The notes beneath the pieces are model-generated. The model had not been told where the DNA came from and did not search any database. It was given only the letters and a program-made list of their open reading frames with translations. Below, piece by piece: positions 24,067 through 32,031 of a stretch of 64,000 nt of DNA. Position 1 is the first letter of the stretch; the number at the start of each line of letters is the position of its first letter. Origin of the DNA: an uncultured Poribacteria bacterium (GTDB lineage: Bacteria > Poribacteria > WGA-4E > WGA-3G). Position numbers and translations under genes: made by a program. The stretch covers positions 1,288,439 through 1,352,438 of the forward strand of contig OX639992.1 in the NCBI GenBank assembly GCA_951828515.1, read 5' to 3'.

Positions 24067-24592
24067 GGGTAGAATGATACAGGAATCTAATACTCTGCAG
24101 GAAGGGAAAACGACCGGCTTCTTTAGATTAGATGAAGAATTCGTCAACAAAATGAATGAGGAAATGGTACCTCTTGAGGAGGAAGCTCGGTTAAAATACC
24201 GAGACCTCGCAACACAACTCGACAGGCGTTATCAGCAAGAAAGAAAATACCAAGATGCAATCGGCATAAACTTTTCCCGGATCACGCCTACGGCTTCCTT
24301 CATTTTTCTGGCAACGGATGCCACGCAAACCGGTCAGGTGAAAAGAAATACCTACTTCCAAACGGGCACTCGCTATTATGAGGTGCTGGATGCAGAAATG
24401 TTCAGCAAAATGTCAGACGCGGCTCTCATCGAAACAGAAGAGATTTCGTCCCCGCCGTCTCCGCCGCCGCTGGCGGAGTTGACTTTGGAAGAGATGCTCC
24501 AGCACGCCGCCCTGGATTTGCTATTGCTCTGCTTCTTCGCAGGCGGGTTTACAAGTGTGGCGTTCCTGAAATTCTTCAGGTCGGATATTTGA
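24065..24592 (+). pseudogene. ABC-2 type permease, 3' part of the split gene
   Basis: 175 codons that complete the permease begun at 17452. The cytoplasmic helix-rich loop (FFRLDEEFVNKMNEEMVPLE, RYQQERKYQDAIGINFSRIT, then TASFIFLATDATQTG) and the last membrane segment DLLLLCFFAGGFTSVAFLKF ending in FFRSDI are the typical end of DUF3526/ABC-2 permeases (usually ..FLRYDVR). There is no signal or ribosome site at its apparent start. Joined to residues 1-303 of the 5' part it gives about 480 residues, the expected family length. The inserted DNA between 18362 and 24065 separates the two halves. Confidence 0.72.
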
Positions 24593-24707
24593 GGGAAGAA
24601 CGTTACGGTTTTTAGCACAATACATACATCAATTGTCTTCAAACGCTATCGATCTCACAAGGAAAGGCGAAGTTACGGAGTGCATAACGCTGTTTAACCC
24701 AACACGA

Positions 24708-24764
24708 GTGAAATCCAATGCTTTATCGTAAGTAGGTGGGCTAGCCTGCATTGCTGGGTTTCAC
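24708..24764. repeat. Inverted repeat GTGAAATCCAATGC / GCATTGCTGGGTTTCAC
   Basis: Left arm 24708-24721, right arm 24748-24764, with a 3-nt bulge and a loop containing AAGTAGGTGGGCTAGCC. The GCTGGGTTTCAC and GTAGGTGGG words are typical of widespread environmental interspersed palindromes. It probably forms a long hairpin. Confidence 0.5.
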
Positions 24765-24818
24765 TTAATCTACACGAGAGTTCACTGGAAAAGTATTATC
24801 TGTAATTATGCCTTCGCT

Positions 24819-24839
24819 GGCGAGGTTACTAACATCGCC
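24819..24839. repeat. Palindromic hairpin GGCGAGGTT/AACATCGCC
   Basis: Stem of nine with one mismatch and a 3-nt ACT loop. It is the second copy of the hairpin family at 10049-10069 and lies 65 bp before the sigma factor gene. Confidence 0.45.
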
Positions 24840-24904
24840 TGTTCATAGTGTTTCGGTAATTCTAAAATTTATTATAAACCACTCATTAATCACGGAGTAT
24901 TCTG

Positions 24905-25714
24905 ATGGAAAAAGACGATGCACAACTCATTCGCAGTATTTTATCAGGCGATGATACAGCATTCACCACCTTAGTTGAAAAATACCAAAAAAGCGTTCAC
25001 ACTCTCGCGTGGCGGAAGATCGGCGATTTTCATCACGCGGAAGAAATCGCACAAGACACCTTCCTCCAAGTATACAAAAAACTCTCGACGCTTAGAAATC
25101 CGAATCAGTTTGCCGGATGGCTCTACGTCATCACCGACCGGCTTTGCATTGATTGGCTGCGAAAGCAAAAACCAGCCATGCAATCGCTGGAGGATACAGG
25201 TATGAATATAGTGGAGAAACTCTCTTATACACGTTATATATCGGAGCAGAGCGAAACAGAAGCCATTGAGCGTCATCATGAAATCGTCAAAAATCTTTTG
25301 GAAAAACTCCCAGAACGGGAACGCACCGTCGTGACGCTCCACTATCTCTGTGAAATGACAACCAAAGAGATTGGCAACTTCTTGGGGGTGCCAGTGAACA
25401 CGATTCATAGTTGGCTCTATCGGGCACGCAAACGTTTACAAGGAGAAGCATTCCCCATGACGCAAGAAAGTAGAAGAGAACTTAAACAAGCAACTGAAGA
25501 ATTAAGCCTCAAAGAATTTGTGCCTAAAATGCTCAGCACCATAAAGAAAAAGATTCACGCCGAACTTCAAGCGCAACTGGGAAAAAGTATTCCCCAGACA
25601 CAAATGGGCATGGATATACTCAAACAAGTGTTGGAAAAGATGGTGGGTGATATTAAAGAAAAAATACTGGCACAACTTCAAGCACAACTCGGAAAAGGAT
25701 TTCTAAAGATGTAA
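24905..25714 (+). CDS. ECF RNA polymerase sigma factor with helical C-terminal extension, no propeller
   Basis: 269 residues, paralogous to the first 185 residues of the sigma-propeller fusion (MEKDDAQLIRSILSGDDTAF, AEEIAQDTFLQVYKKLSTLR, GWLYVITDRLCIDWLRK). Region 4 is present (MTTKEIGNFLGVPVNTIHSW), but the recognition helix has His and Trp where the fusion protein has Lys and Arg, so promoter choice may differ. After about residue 180 the protein has a charged helical tail in which IHAELQAQLGKS is echoed by ILAQLQAQLGKG about 50 residues later. There is no membrane helix or propeller. No anti-sigma gene is adjacent. The start context GGAGTATTCTGATG is nearly that of the fusion gene. Confidence 0.85.
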   Translation: MEKDDAQLIRSILSGDDTAFTTLVEKYQKSVHTLAWRKIGDFHHAEEIAQDTFLQVYKKLSTLRNPNQFAGWLYVITDRLCIDWLRKQKPAMQSLEDTGMNIVEKLSYTRYISEQSETEAIERHHEIVKNLLEKLPERERTVVTLHYLCEMTTKEIGNFLGVPVNTIHSWLYRARKRLQGEAFPMTQESRRELKQATEELSLKEFVPKMLSTIKKKIHAELQAQLGKSIPQTQMGMDILKQVLEKMVGDIKEKILAQLQAQLGKGFLKM

Positions 25715-25833
25715 GAGCGACAGGAGATACTTAGCCAATTATTGTTGATTATATAAAGCAAGGGAAAAGTCAATAAATATAAGGGTGTATCGCACTTTTT
25801 TCAAATTAATTTCAGGCGTTTTTAAAGACTTTC

Positions 25834-25856
25834 CAAGTCCAAAACTACTTATTGCG
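25834..25856 (+). repeat. Upstream element, copy 2 (CAAGTCCAAAACTACTTATT)
   Basis: 23 bp identical to 17051-17073. It ends 7 bp before the -35 box of the promoter at 25864, the position of an activator or UP-like site. Confidence 0.5.
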
Positions 25857-25863
25857 AAAAATT

Positions 25864-25892
25864 TTGACATTTTTCAGAAAATTTAGTATACT
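25864..25892 (+). promoter_or_regulatory. Near-consensus sigma70 promoter
   Basis: TTGACA (25864-25869), 17-bp spacer, TATACT (25887-25892). This is the best sigma70 match in the window. It would start transcription about 95 bp before the DUF4037 gene at 25996 and probably reads on into the kinase gene. Confidence 0.7.
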
Positions 25893-25995
25893 TTTAACAA
25901 GTGATTTCAGGGGTCCATGGTGAAGAGGATTTTCCAACCCACTTCTGCAAGATCATGAGTTGAATCAAACCGTCGCATTATCTAAGAGGTGGCTG

Positions 25996-26994
25996 ATGAA
26001 GAAACAAGACTCTTCACAATTCAATCCTGAAAACTATGCGTTACCACTGAAGGGACACGTATACTGTAAAATTTTATTTGATGAAGTCTTTCTACCCATC
26101 TTAAAAGAACGCTTTCCGGATGTCCTTCCCCGTCTCAGTGCTGGAGTCATCGGATTAGGATCTGACGTTCTGGGTGCCGATGACGAACTATCACGCGATC
26201 ATGACTGGGGACCCAGTAAGTGCCAACTCCTGCTGCCGGAACAGGATATTGCAGAATATGGATCTTCTATTTCTCAGGTGCTGGAGTCGGCTATTCCAGA
26301 TGCGTTATTAGGAATTGAGACAGCCACATTGCGACCTAAAACAATACGGATCAGCACCATCGACGCAGTCTATCGTGATTTCCACGAATCTGCGTATCCA
26401 CCGGTGACGATCGAAGAATGGGCTGCCGCTGATGACAACGACCTCTGCTATGCGTCGTCTGGTTTTGTTCTCTACGACCCTTCTAATGCCCTTAGTGAAC
26501 GCATATCCGCTTTCCAAAAGGCATACTACCCGGCAGACATCTGGAAGTGGAAGATCGCGAGTGATTTATGGGGACTTTGGCACAATGGCGATTACAATTC
26601 GTGCTATCGTCTGGCGAAACGCGGGGACGGTATAGGTTTGCTCATCGGTCAGGGTACTTTTGTCGAAGGCACGCTAAGACTTTTGTGTCTGCTCAATAGG
26701 CGTTTTCCCGTCTACTGGAAATGGTTACACTGGCAGGCACAAAGCCTCCCGAAATGGATAGATATTATAGAGCCATCTCTCAAGAAACTTGAATCCGCAA
26801 ACAACCATGAAACGCGCAGCGAGATCATCTACACTATATGTCAATCCATTCGGGAAATCCTTTACAAAATGGATTTACTTTCCGATACAGAATGGCGCAA
26901 TTACATGGGCAGTCAAGAGGTTGCCCTGCAAATAGAATCGACGCAGGTAAAGGCGTTGATTCGGGAAAAAGAGCCCCATTTGTATGTGTGGTAA
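25996..26994 (+). CDS. DUF4037 domain protein (nucleotidyltransferase-like)
   Basis: 332 residues. The segment GLGSDVLGADDELSRDHDWG (about residues 51-70) is the DUF4037 signature, with GSD and acidic residues arranged as in the nucleotidyltransferase fold. The protein continues with a helical C-terminal domain (DIWKWKIASDLWGLWHNGDY, RLAKRGDGIGLLIGQG). Proteins of this family are mostly uncharacterised, and the nucleotidyl-transfer activity is inferred from fold. The start at ATG 25996 has GAGGTGG upstream; an upstream TTG at 25960 is less likely. It is followed at 38 bp by an aminoglycoside-phosphotransferase-like kinase; this pairing of a nucleotidyltransferase-like and a kinase-like protein resembles small-molecule modification cassettes. 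Confidence 0.78.
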   Translation: MKKQDSSQFNPENYALPLKGHVYCKILFDEVFLPILKERFPDVLPRLSAGVIGLGSDVLGADDELSRDHDWGPSKCQLLLPEQDIAEYGSSISQVLESAIPDALLGIETATLRPKTIRISTIDAVYRDFHESAYPPVTIEEWAAADDNDLCYASSGFVLYDPSNALSERISAFQKAYYPADIWKWKIASDLWGLWHNGDYNSCYRLAKRGDGIGLLIGQGTFVEGTLRLLCLLNRRFPVYWKWLHWQAQSLPKWIDIIEPSLKKLESANNHETRSEIIYTICQSIREILYKMDLLSDTEWRNYMGSQEVALQIESTQVKALIREKEPHLYVW

Positions 26995-27032
26995 AGGAAA
27001 AGTTATTGACTTGGCACTGATAATGGAGGAAT

Positions 27033-27905
27033 ATGCTCGAACTGGCTGAGAAAAACTACCACACAGCGATTGCTGAAAACTTCCCACAGTTGCCGATTGA
27101 AACATGTGAACCGCTCTATGAAGGTTGGGCGAATCGGACGTTTCTGGTCAACCAGCAGATAGTTTTTCGCTTCCCTAAACATCAAGTCGCAGCGGATGAC
27201 TTGGTGCGCGAGATGCGTTTACTGACCGAACTCGCCCCTACCGTTCCGTTGTCTGTTCCGCAGTACCTCTACCACGGGCACCCCACACAACATTATCCGT
27301 TCGTGTTTGGTGGATATGCCTTCATTGATGGAACGCCACTGAATCAGTGTCCACCGCACGTACAATCGGCATCGTGGTGGCAACCGCCGCTGGGGGTTTT
27401 TCTCACTGCACTGCATCGCTTTCCTATAGATCGTGTGCGAGACTTATTTGATACCGACGTTTGTACGACATCACAGGCATGGCAGGAAGGGATAACCAAG
27501 ATGTGGGAAAAAATACGAATCTACATCTTCCCGCTACTGACCCGCCGACAGCAAGAGGAACTTACCACCTATTTCGAGCAGGTGATGACCAATTCGTCCA
27601 TCTTTTCCTTCACCCCCGTGGTTATTCACCAAGATTTTTATTCACACAACATTATAGTCGATGCCGATACGGAAACCGTCACTGGAATTATCGATTGGGG
27701 ATCTTGCACGGTTGGTGACCCCGCAGAAGATGTTGGCGATCTGGATGCTTACTATGATGGTGTTATTGACGATGGTTGGCATTCTCGCTGCGCTTTTTAC
27801 CGCCGTACTGCTCCATTTCCGGATTTACTCTATGTTCTCGAACACAACCAACAGGAAAAAGTAGCGTCAATCATGCGAAAGATTGACGCGTTATGGGTAC
27901 CGTGA
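27033..27905 (+). CDS. Aminoglycoside phosphotransferase (APH) family kinase
   Basis: 290 residues, complete APH fold. VIHQDFYSHNIIVD (about 199-212) is the HxDxxxxN catalytic loop with Asp and Asn; GIIDWGSCTVGDPAEDVGDL is the DFG-equivalent metal loop; WANRTFLVNQQIVFRFPK at the N-terminus is the nucleotide-binding strand region with its Lys. Members phosphorylate aminoglycosides, macrolides, homoserine or other hydroxyl compounds; the substrate cannot be read from sequence. GGAGG precedes the ATG. The preceding DUF4037 gene is on the same strand and probably co-transcribed from the promoter at 25864. Confidence 0.85.
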   Translation: MLELAEKNYHTAIAENFPQLPIETCEPLYEGWANRTFLVNQQIVFRFPKHQVAADDLVREMRLLTELAPTVPLSVPQYLYHGHPTQHYPFVFGGYAFIDGTPLNQCPPHVQSASWWQPPLGVFLTALHRFPIDRVRDLFDTDVCTTSQAWQEGITKMWEKIRIYIFPLLTRRQQEELTTYFEQVMTNSSIFSFTPVVIHQDFYSHNIIVDADTETVTGIIDWGSCTVGDPAEDVGDLDAYYDGVIDDGWHSRCAFYRRTAPFPDLLYVLEHNQQEKVASIMRKIDALWVP

Positions 27906-27998
27906 GCCAATTTGCACGATTTCGATAGATCGGACGAAAGATGGCCACCTCGCATTTACTGTTCGAAACACAATTAACCTAACACTTGGAGAATAGAT

Positions 27999-28685
27999 AT
28001 GACACTCATTTCAATTCATGACGCAGCAGCCAACGGGGATCTCAATGCCGTAAAGAAAATCGTTGAACAGGACCCGCGTCTGGTCAACCAGGACGACAAA
28101 TATGAATGGCGTCCTATATTTCATGCCGGATTAAGACGGCACTATGATGTTGTTAAATACCTAATAGACTGTGGTGCCGATTTAGCAGCCCATGATGGCT
28201 ATGCGATTCACTATGCTGGAGAAGTGCCAAATAATAAGGAAGTCGTATCATTACTCATTACGTATGGGGGCTTGGATGCGCATGCTGAACCCTCGAGCGA
28301 AGCCGCGCGCCAGTTTATATACGCCGTTTTCTTAGCCAATGTGCAGCGAGTTAACGCAATGCTCCGTGACAACCCACAATTAGTGCAGGAGCGTTACGCC
28401 CGTGGCGACACAGCCTTGCACCATGCAACTCGAAACGGCGATCTGAAAATTGTAGAACAGTTGGTCGGCAGTGGTGCAGATGTCAATCTAACATCAGACC
28501 ATGGACATTTTCCCCTGTACTGCGCAGCCGGTCATGGACATGTAGAAACGACGCAATACCTCGTAGAACATGGTGCGGATTTACAAGCCAGACTCGGGGA
28601 CGGCAAAACGGTCGTTGAGTGGCTAAAACAATTTGCCGATCACGATCATCGCTTGAAATCTTGTCTCAATGTATTGGAAAAATGA
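27999..28685 (+). CDS. Ankyrin-repeat protein
   Basis: 228 residues made of about six ankyrin units. Clear ones are SIHDAAANGDLNAVKKIVEQ, WRPIFHAGLRRHYDVVKYLI with DCGADLAAHDG, GDTALHHATRNGDLKIVEQL with VGSGADVN, and GHFPLYCAAGHGHVETTQYL with VEHGADLQAR. No signal peptide or catalytic domain, so a cytoplasmic protein-binding role is expected. A GGAGAA site precedes the ATG. It stands 93 bp after the kinase. Ankyrin proteins are frequent in sponge-associated bacteria, which fits the suggested lineage without proving a host link. Confidence 0.87.
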   Translation: MTLISIHDAAANGDLNAVKKIVEQDPRLVNQDDKYEWRPIFHAGLRRHYDVVKYLIDCGADLAAHDGYAIHYAGEVPNNKEVVSLLITYGGLDAHAEPSSEAARQFIYAVFLANVQRVNAMLRDNPQLVQERYARGDTALHHATRNGDLKIVEQLVGSGADVNLTSDHGHFPLYCAAGHGHVETTQYLVEHGADLQARLGDGKTVVEWLKQFADHDHRLKSCLNVLEK

Positions 28686-28769
28686 TGCCTCAAATGCCGC
28701 ACGACGATCGTGTCAGTGGTACGTTTTTATATAATATGGGAAAAATTAGCAACCTAACGGAGCAGTGAT

Positions 28770-29441
28770 TTGAAAGCAGTCTTTTTTGATTTGTTTGAAA
28801 CGCTCATAACTGAAAAAACGAGAAGTGATTTCCAAGCAAGGGCTCCGTTTCATAAACGACTGGGCACGACTGAAGAGCGAGTCTCGCTTTGGTGGTCCGA
28901 AAACGAGATTGCCGCGATGACAGGAAAATTCCCTAATTGTCTGGCGGGATTCACCCATTTGTGCACAGCGGTCAAATCACCACTCACGAAAGATGAGATT
29001 GTTACAGCCGCCGAAGAGCATGAAGCATGGAAATCAAAAGTCTTGAGCTGCGTAGAACCTCAGATATTTGAAATGTTGCGTGCAGTCCGAGCGCGTGGGC
29101 TGAAAGTTGGAATTATCAGCAATGCCTTACCAGAAGAGGTCCTCGCTTGGCGATTCTGTCCGCTCCAAGATCTCGTGGACCCGGTCGTGTTTTCCTGTAG
29201 TGTCGGCGTAATGAAACCCGATAGGGCAATATTCGAGCTGGCTTGTTCACGCCTCTGTGTTCAACCTTCTGAAGCGTACTTTGTCGGGGATGGTGGTTAC
29301 GATGAACTACAGGGTGCGGCATCCCTCGGCATGCGGACGATTCAAGCGGCATGGTATCAAGATCGAGATGTGGAATGGTCTTGTTCATCTCCTTTAGTAT
29401 GCGCAAACTCGATAAGAGACCTTCCCAAGTTGCTGCGTTAG
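28770..29441 (+). CDS. HAD-superfamily hydrolase
   Basis: 223 residues. Motif I is FFDLFETLI at residues 5-13 (nucleophile Asp7), motif II is VGIISNAL (about 113-120), motif III Lys in GVMKPDRAIFELACS and motif IV FVGDGGYDELQGAASLGM. A helical cap lies at 15-95. This is the haloacid-dehalogenase/phosphatase type; phosphoglycolate- or nucleotidase-like activity is possible, substrate unknown. The start is a TTG at 28770 with CGGAG upstream. It continues the accessory run and is followed by three GNAT genes. Confidence 0.83.
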   Translation: MKAVFFDLFETLITEKTRSDFQARAPFHKRLGTTEERVSLWWSENEIAAMTGKFPNCLAGFTHLCTAVKSPLTKDEIVTAAEEHEAWKSKVLSCVEPQIFEMLRAVRARGLKVGIISNALPEEVLAWRFCPLQDLVDPVVFSCSVGVMKPDRAIFELACSRLCVQPSEAYFVGDGGYDELQGAASLGMRTIQAAWYQDRDVEWSCSSPLVCANSIRDLPKLLR

Positions 29442-29501
29442 ATCAAGATGTGAACAAGGAACAATACAGATACCATTTGACTTTGGAAAGGATCAGAAGA
29501 G

Positions 29502-30194
29502 ATGCCAAATGAGATAAACTTAGCGAAAGTCGAACTCCGTGAACTTACACCAGACCGTGCCAACGACTTCTTTGATTATTTCGACACGGACGCGTTTGCC
29601 GATAACCCCGAGGGAGCTTCCTGTTACTGCTGTTATTTTCATTGGATTGGTGCTAATGGGGAGGATTGGTCTTCGAGAACGGCGGTTGCAAATCGTGAGT
29701 GGCAGGCTGAACTCATTCAACGCGGTGAAACGACTGGTATTCTTGCTTATCTGGATAATCATCCGATTGGATGGTGCCATGCAGCCGAAAAACGTTCTCT
29801 TGCTCACTTGGCGACCATGAACGTTCTGGCGAGTTCTGAGGATGAATCCATCGGATCCATTGTGTGCTTCGTCGTAACCAAACGCTTCCGGGGAACAGGA
29901 CTCTCGAACCTTCTACTTGAGGCGGCGTACGATCTGCTCGCCAAGCGTTCTCTACAAATTGTGGAGGCATACCCAGATCGCCATGCCACTGACAGTTACG
30001 CAAACTTCCATGGACGGCTTGACATGTTCCTTGATGCCGGTTTCCAAATCCATCGCGAACTGGAAGGCGATATGACTGGAATCGTGATTGTGAGACGGAA
30101 GCTAACAAGCCAAAACTCCAGTAGAGCCATCCAAATCGGCTTAGAAAGCGGCGATCATATCTGTACCACCATTCATCCAAAACCGTCAAAATAA
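29502..30194 (+). CDS. GNAT-family acetyltransferase with Cys-rich N-terminus
   Basis: 230 residues. The acetyl-CoA loop is VVTKRFRGTGLSNLLLEAAY (about 122-141) after strand SIGSIVCF. The N-terminal third contains GASCYCCYFHW, a Cys cluster known from a subgroup of GNATs whose role is unclear, and GILAYLDNHPIGWCHAAEK forms a central beta region. The C-terminal 30 residues are not part of the fold. The start has AGAAGAG upstream. Ends 11 bp before the next GNAT gene, so the two are probably co-transcribed. Confidence 0.78.
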   Translation: MPNEINLAKVELRELTPDRANDFFDYFDTDAFADNPEGASCYCCYFHWIGANGEDWSSRTAVANREWQAELIQRGETTGILAYLDNHPIGWCHAAEKRSLAHLATMNVLASSEDESIGSIVCFVVTKRFRGTGLSNLLLEAAYDLLAKRSLQIVEAYPDRHATDSYANFHGRLDMFLDAGFQIHRELEGDMTGIVIVRRKLTSQNSSRAIQIGLESGDHICTTIHPKPSK

Positions 30195-30205
30195 GGAAAA
30201 GCCCA

Positions 30206-30694
30206 ATGAAGGTCCAGATCGCCACACGTGCCGATATTCAGGGTTGGCTTGAACTGGCATCGGAGGTTGAGTTTCTTTTCGGACCGATGGTTGACCAGCC
30301 CGATTTTCAGAGTGCGCTACGCAAAAACATAGATCGGGAGAGTGCCTACTGTGTTCGAGAACAAGATAGGTCAGCCGGAGCACCTTTGATGGGAGGTTTG
30401 TTTCTGTCCTCCAGACCGCCTGAATACCATATCCGCTGGCTGTCCGTGGCTGAACAATGGCGGCGCGGGGGTATCGGCACGGTTCTCTTAGAGCATGTAT
30501 TTGGTTTGATTAACCCGCCTGCTGAGTTGTTTGTCACAACATTTGGCGCGGATAATCTGGAAGGTCAGCCAGCGCGGCAATTCTATAAAAAGATGGGGTT
30601 TGAACTTTTTGCAGAGGCACCTCCAGGACCGGAAGGGGGATCCAGAGAGATCTTTCGGAAATCCTTTTTGTCAGAGCCTGTTCGCTCCATTTGA
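30206..30694 (+). CDS. GNAT-family acetyltransferase
   Basis: 162 residues, a single GNAT domain. MKVQIATRADIQGWLELASE opens the fold; YHIRWLSVAEQWRRGGIGTV with LLEHVFGL holds the R-x-x-G-I-G CoA-binding loop (about 86-92); ARQFYKKMGFELFAEAPPGP is the standard C-terminal segment. RimI-like by pattern, substrate unknown. AAGGAAAA precedes the ATG. It lies between two other GNAT genes with gaps of 11 and 21 bp, forming a three-gene acetyltransferase string. Confidence 0.82.
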   Translation: MKVQIATRADIQGWLELASEVEFLFGPMVDQPDFQSALRKNIDRESAYCVREQDRSAGAPLMGGLFLSSRPPEYHIRWLSVAEQWRRGGIGTVLLEHVFGLINPPAELFVTTFGADNLEGQPARQFYKKMGFELFAEAPPGPEGGSREIFRKSFLSEPVRSI

Positions 30695-30715
30695 GCTAAA
30701 GGAAACAGGAAAACG

Positions 30716-31597
30716 ATGGTCGAAATACGATCTCACAACCACGCCAGTGAACTTATTTCACTTTCAGGGACTTACTTGGAACGGCATGAGAGCGAAAACA
30801 ATTTACCTATTGGTCTCGTTTATAAGCTCTCCGAGGCTCCCCACTATTACGGATCCAAGTCGCCGCTCCTACTGAGCATTCTGGAAGATGAGAAAGTCGT
30901 AGGTGTCGCAATAATGACACCACCAAGGCGCATTATTTTAAGCAGAATTGACACAGATGTCTTGGCTGCTACCACGCACCTTGTGGACCACCTACGCGGA
31001 CTTAATACGCGAACACCGGGGGTTGTTGGACCGGCGGTAGAAGCCCAAACCTTTTCTGATTGCTGGGTTGCAGAGGCGTTCGGCATATCAGCCAGAGTCG
31101 CCATGCGAATGCGTGTATTTGAAGCAAGAAAGGTCGCGGATATGTTCGTTTCACCGGGAAGACTACGTTTGGCTCGTCTGGATGACCATCTACTTATAGC
31201 GAAATGGATTGCCAACTTTTCGGAGGAGATAAAAGAACCCGTCGACCTTGAAAGTGCTAAAAGCCACGCTGAACGCTCCATCAGAGGGCAAGAACTTTAC
31301 ATTTGGGACGACAGTGCGCCAGTTTGTATCGCCAAAGAAGCGCGTCCGACGAGAAACGGGACAACAATCAACACTGTGTACACACCCCCAGAACACCGCA
31401 ATAAAGGATATGCGACTTCGTGCGTTTGGTCGTTAACACAAAAGATGCTCATGGATCGCTATTCATTTTGTAGCCTATATACCGATTTAGCGAATCCAAC
31501 TTCTAACAGCATCTACACCAAAATCGGTTATATTCCTGTCGGGGACGCGTTGGTATTCGATTTCCGATCCGATAGCGGTTTTGGATCAACAACATGA
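30716..31597 (+). CDS. GNAT-like acetyltransferase, paralogue 2
   Basis: 293 residues, colinear along its whole length with the protein at 14895: SHNHASELISLSGTYLERHE, SPLLLSILEDEKVVGVAIMT, YTPPEHRNKGYATSCVWSLT and SFCSLYTDLANPTSNSIYTK. Stretches of 20 or more nucleotides near the 3' end are identical between the copies, for example around CACCGCAATAAAGGATATGC, so the genes arose by a fairly recent duplication about 16 kb apart. The CoA loop is EHRNKGYA. Last in a string of three GNATs; AAAGGAAA precedes the ATG. Substrate unknown. Confidence 0.78.
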   Translation: MVEIRSHNHASELISLSGTYLERHESENNLPIGLVYKLSEAPHYYGSKSPLLLSILEDEKVVGVAIMTPPRRIILSRIDTDVLAATTHLVDHLRGLNTRTPGVVGPAVEAQTFSDCWVAEAFGISARVAMRMRVFEARKVADMFVSPGRLRLARLDDHLLIAKWIANFSEEIKEPVDLESAKSHAERSIRGQELYIWDDSAPVCIAKEARPTRNGTTINTVYTPPEHRNKGYATSCVWSLTQKMLMDRYSFCSLYTDLANPTSNSIYTKIGYIPVGDALVFDFRSDSGFGSTT

Positions 31598-31604
31598 AAA
31601 TTAC

Positions 31605-31916
31605 GAGACCGAGACAATACTGGGACGATTACGCGTCCCGATTCAAGAACTTGTGGATAGAAGGCGTCTACACCTGGTTGGAGATAAGCGCACAACACCC
31701 GTTAGTTTTTCGCAGCCGCTTACAGACTATGTTCAATCGTTTCATTCGAGAGAAAGTATGTCCAAGGAACACATGGGAGCGGAAAATGTTAAGGCATTTG
31801 ACACTGAATTATCGCATATCTTATCTGACTTTGTTGATGATCAAGGTCTGCTCAGTTTCCAATTAGAAGCAAGGGTTACTTGGGGAAAACCGTTGGCACA
31901 GGACCAAGCATTGTGA
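31605..31916 (+). pseudogene. SAM-dependent methyltransferase, C-terminal remnant
   Basis: In this frame the DNA encodes RTTPVSF-like KRTTPVSFSQPLTDYVQSFH followed by SRESMSKEHMG and a beta-rich tail LLSFQLEARVTWGKP. That is the C-terminal cap pattern of class I methyltransferases (VPF ... DYI.SFHSR ... REHMG). No SAM-binding region exists upstream, where the GNAT gene lies. It therefore appears to be the tail of a methyltransferase whose front was lost. A competing frame at 31594-31866 has no recognisable features. Confidence 0.5.
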
Positions 31917-31930
31917 CTTTTAACACCGTG

Positions 31931-31976
31931 TTTTTATAATTTTATGCACCCTTTTTGCCTCCAAATTGTGTCACTA
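31931..31976 (+). promoter_or_regulatory. Predicted ECF-sigma promoter (element D) for the LamG gene at 32032
   Basis: TATGCACCCTTTTTG, with GCACCC at 31946-31951, an 18-nt spacer and GTCACT from 31970. Same plan as elements A-C. GTC lies about 60 bp before the LamG start codon, and the element points into the gene. Confidence 0.5.
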
Positions 31977-32031
31977 ATCACTGCAAAGTTATTCATTGCG
32001 GATTCAGAGAATTTTTAAGGAGGACTCTCTC

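Larger units (their letters stand above)
24593..24904. other. Intergenic region with two palindromic repeats
   Basis: 312 bp between the permease fragment and the second ECF sigma gene. It contains the inverted repeat at 24708-24764 and the hairpin at 24819-24839. No promoter of the ECF type seen at 9701 is present; TTCGGT ... TATAAA near 24853-24878 is a weak candidate. Confidence 0.4.
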
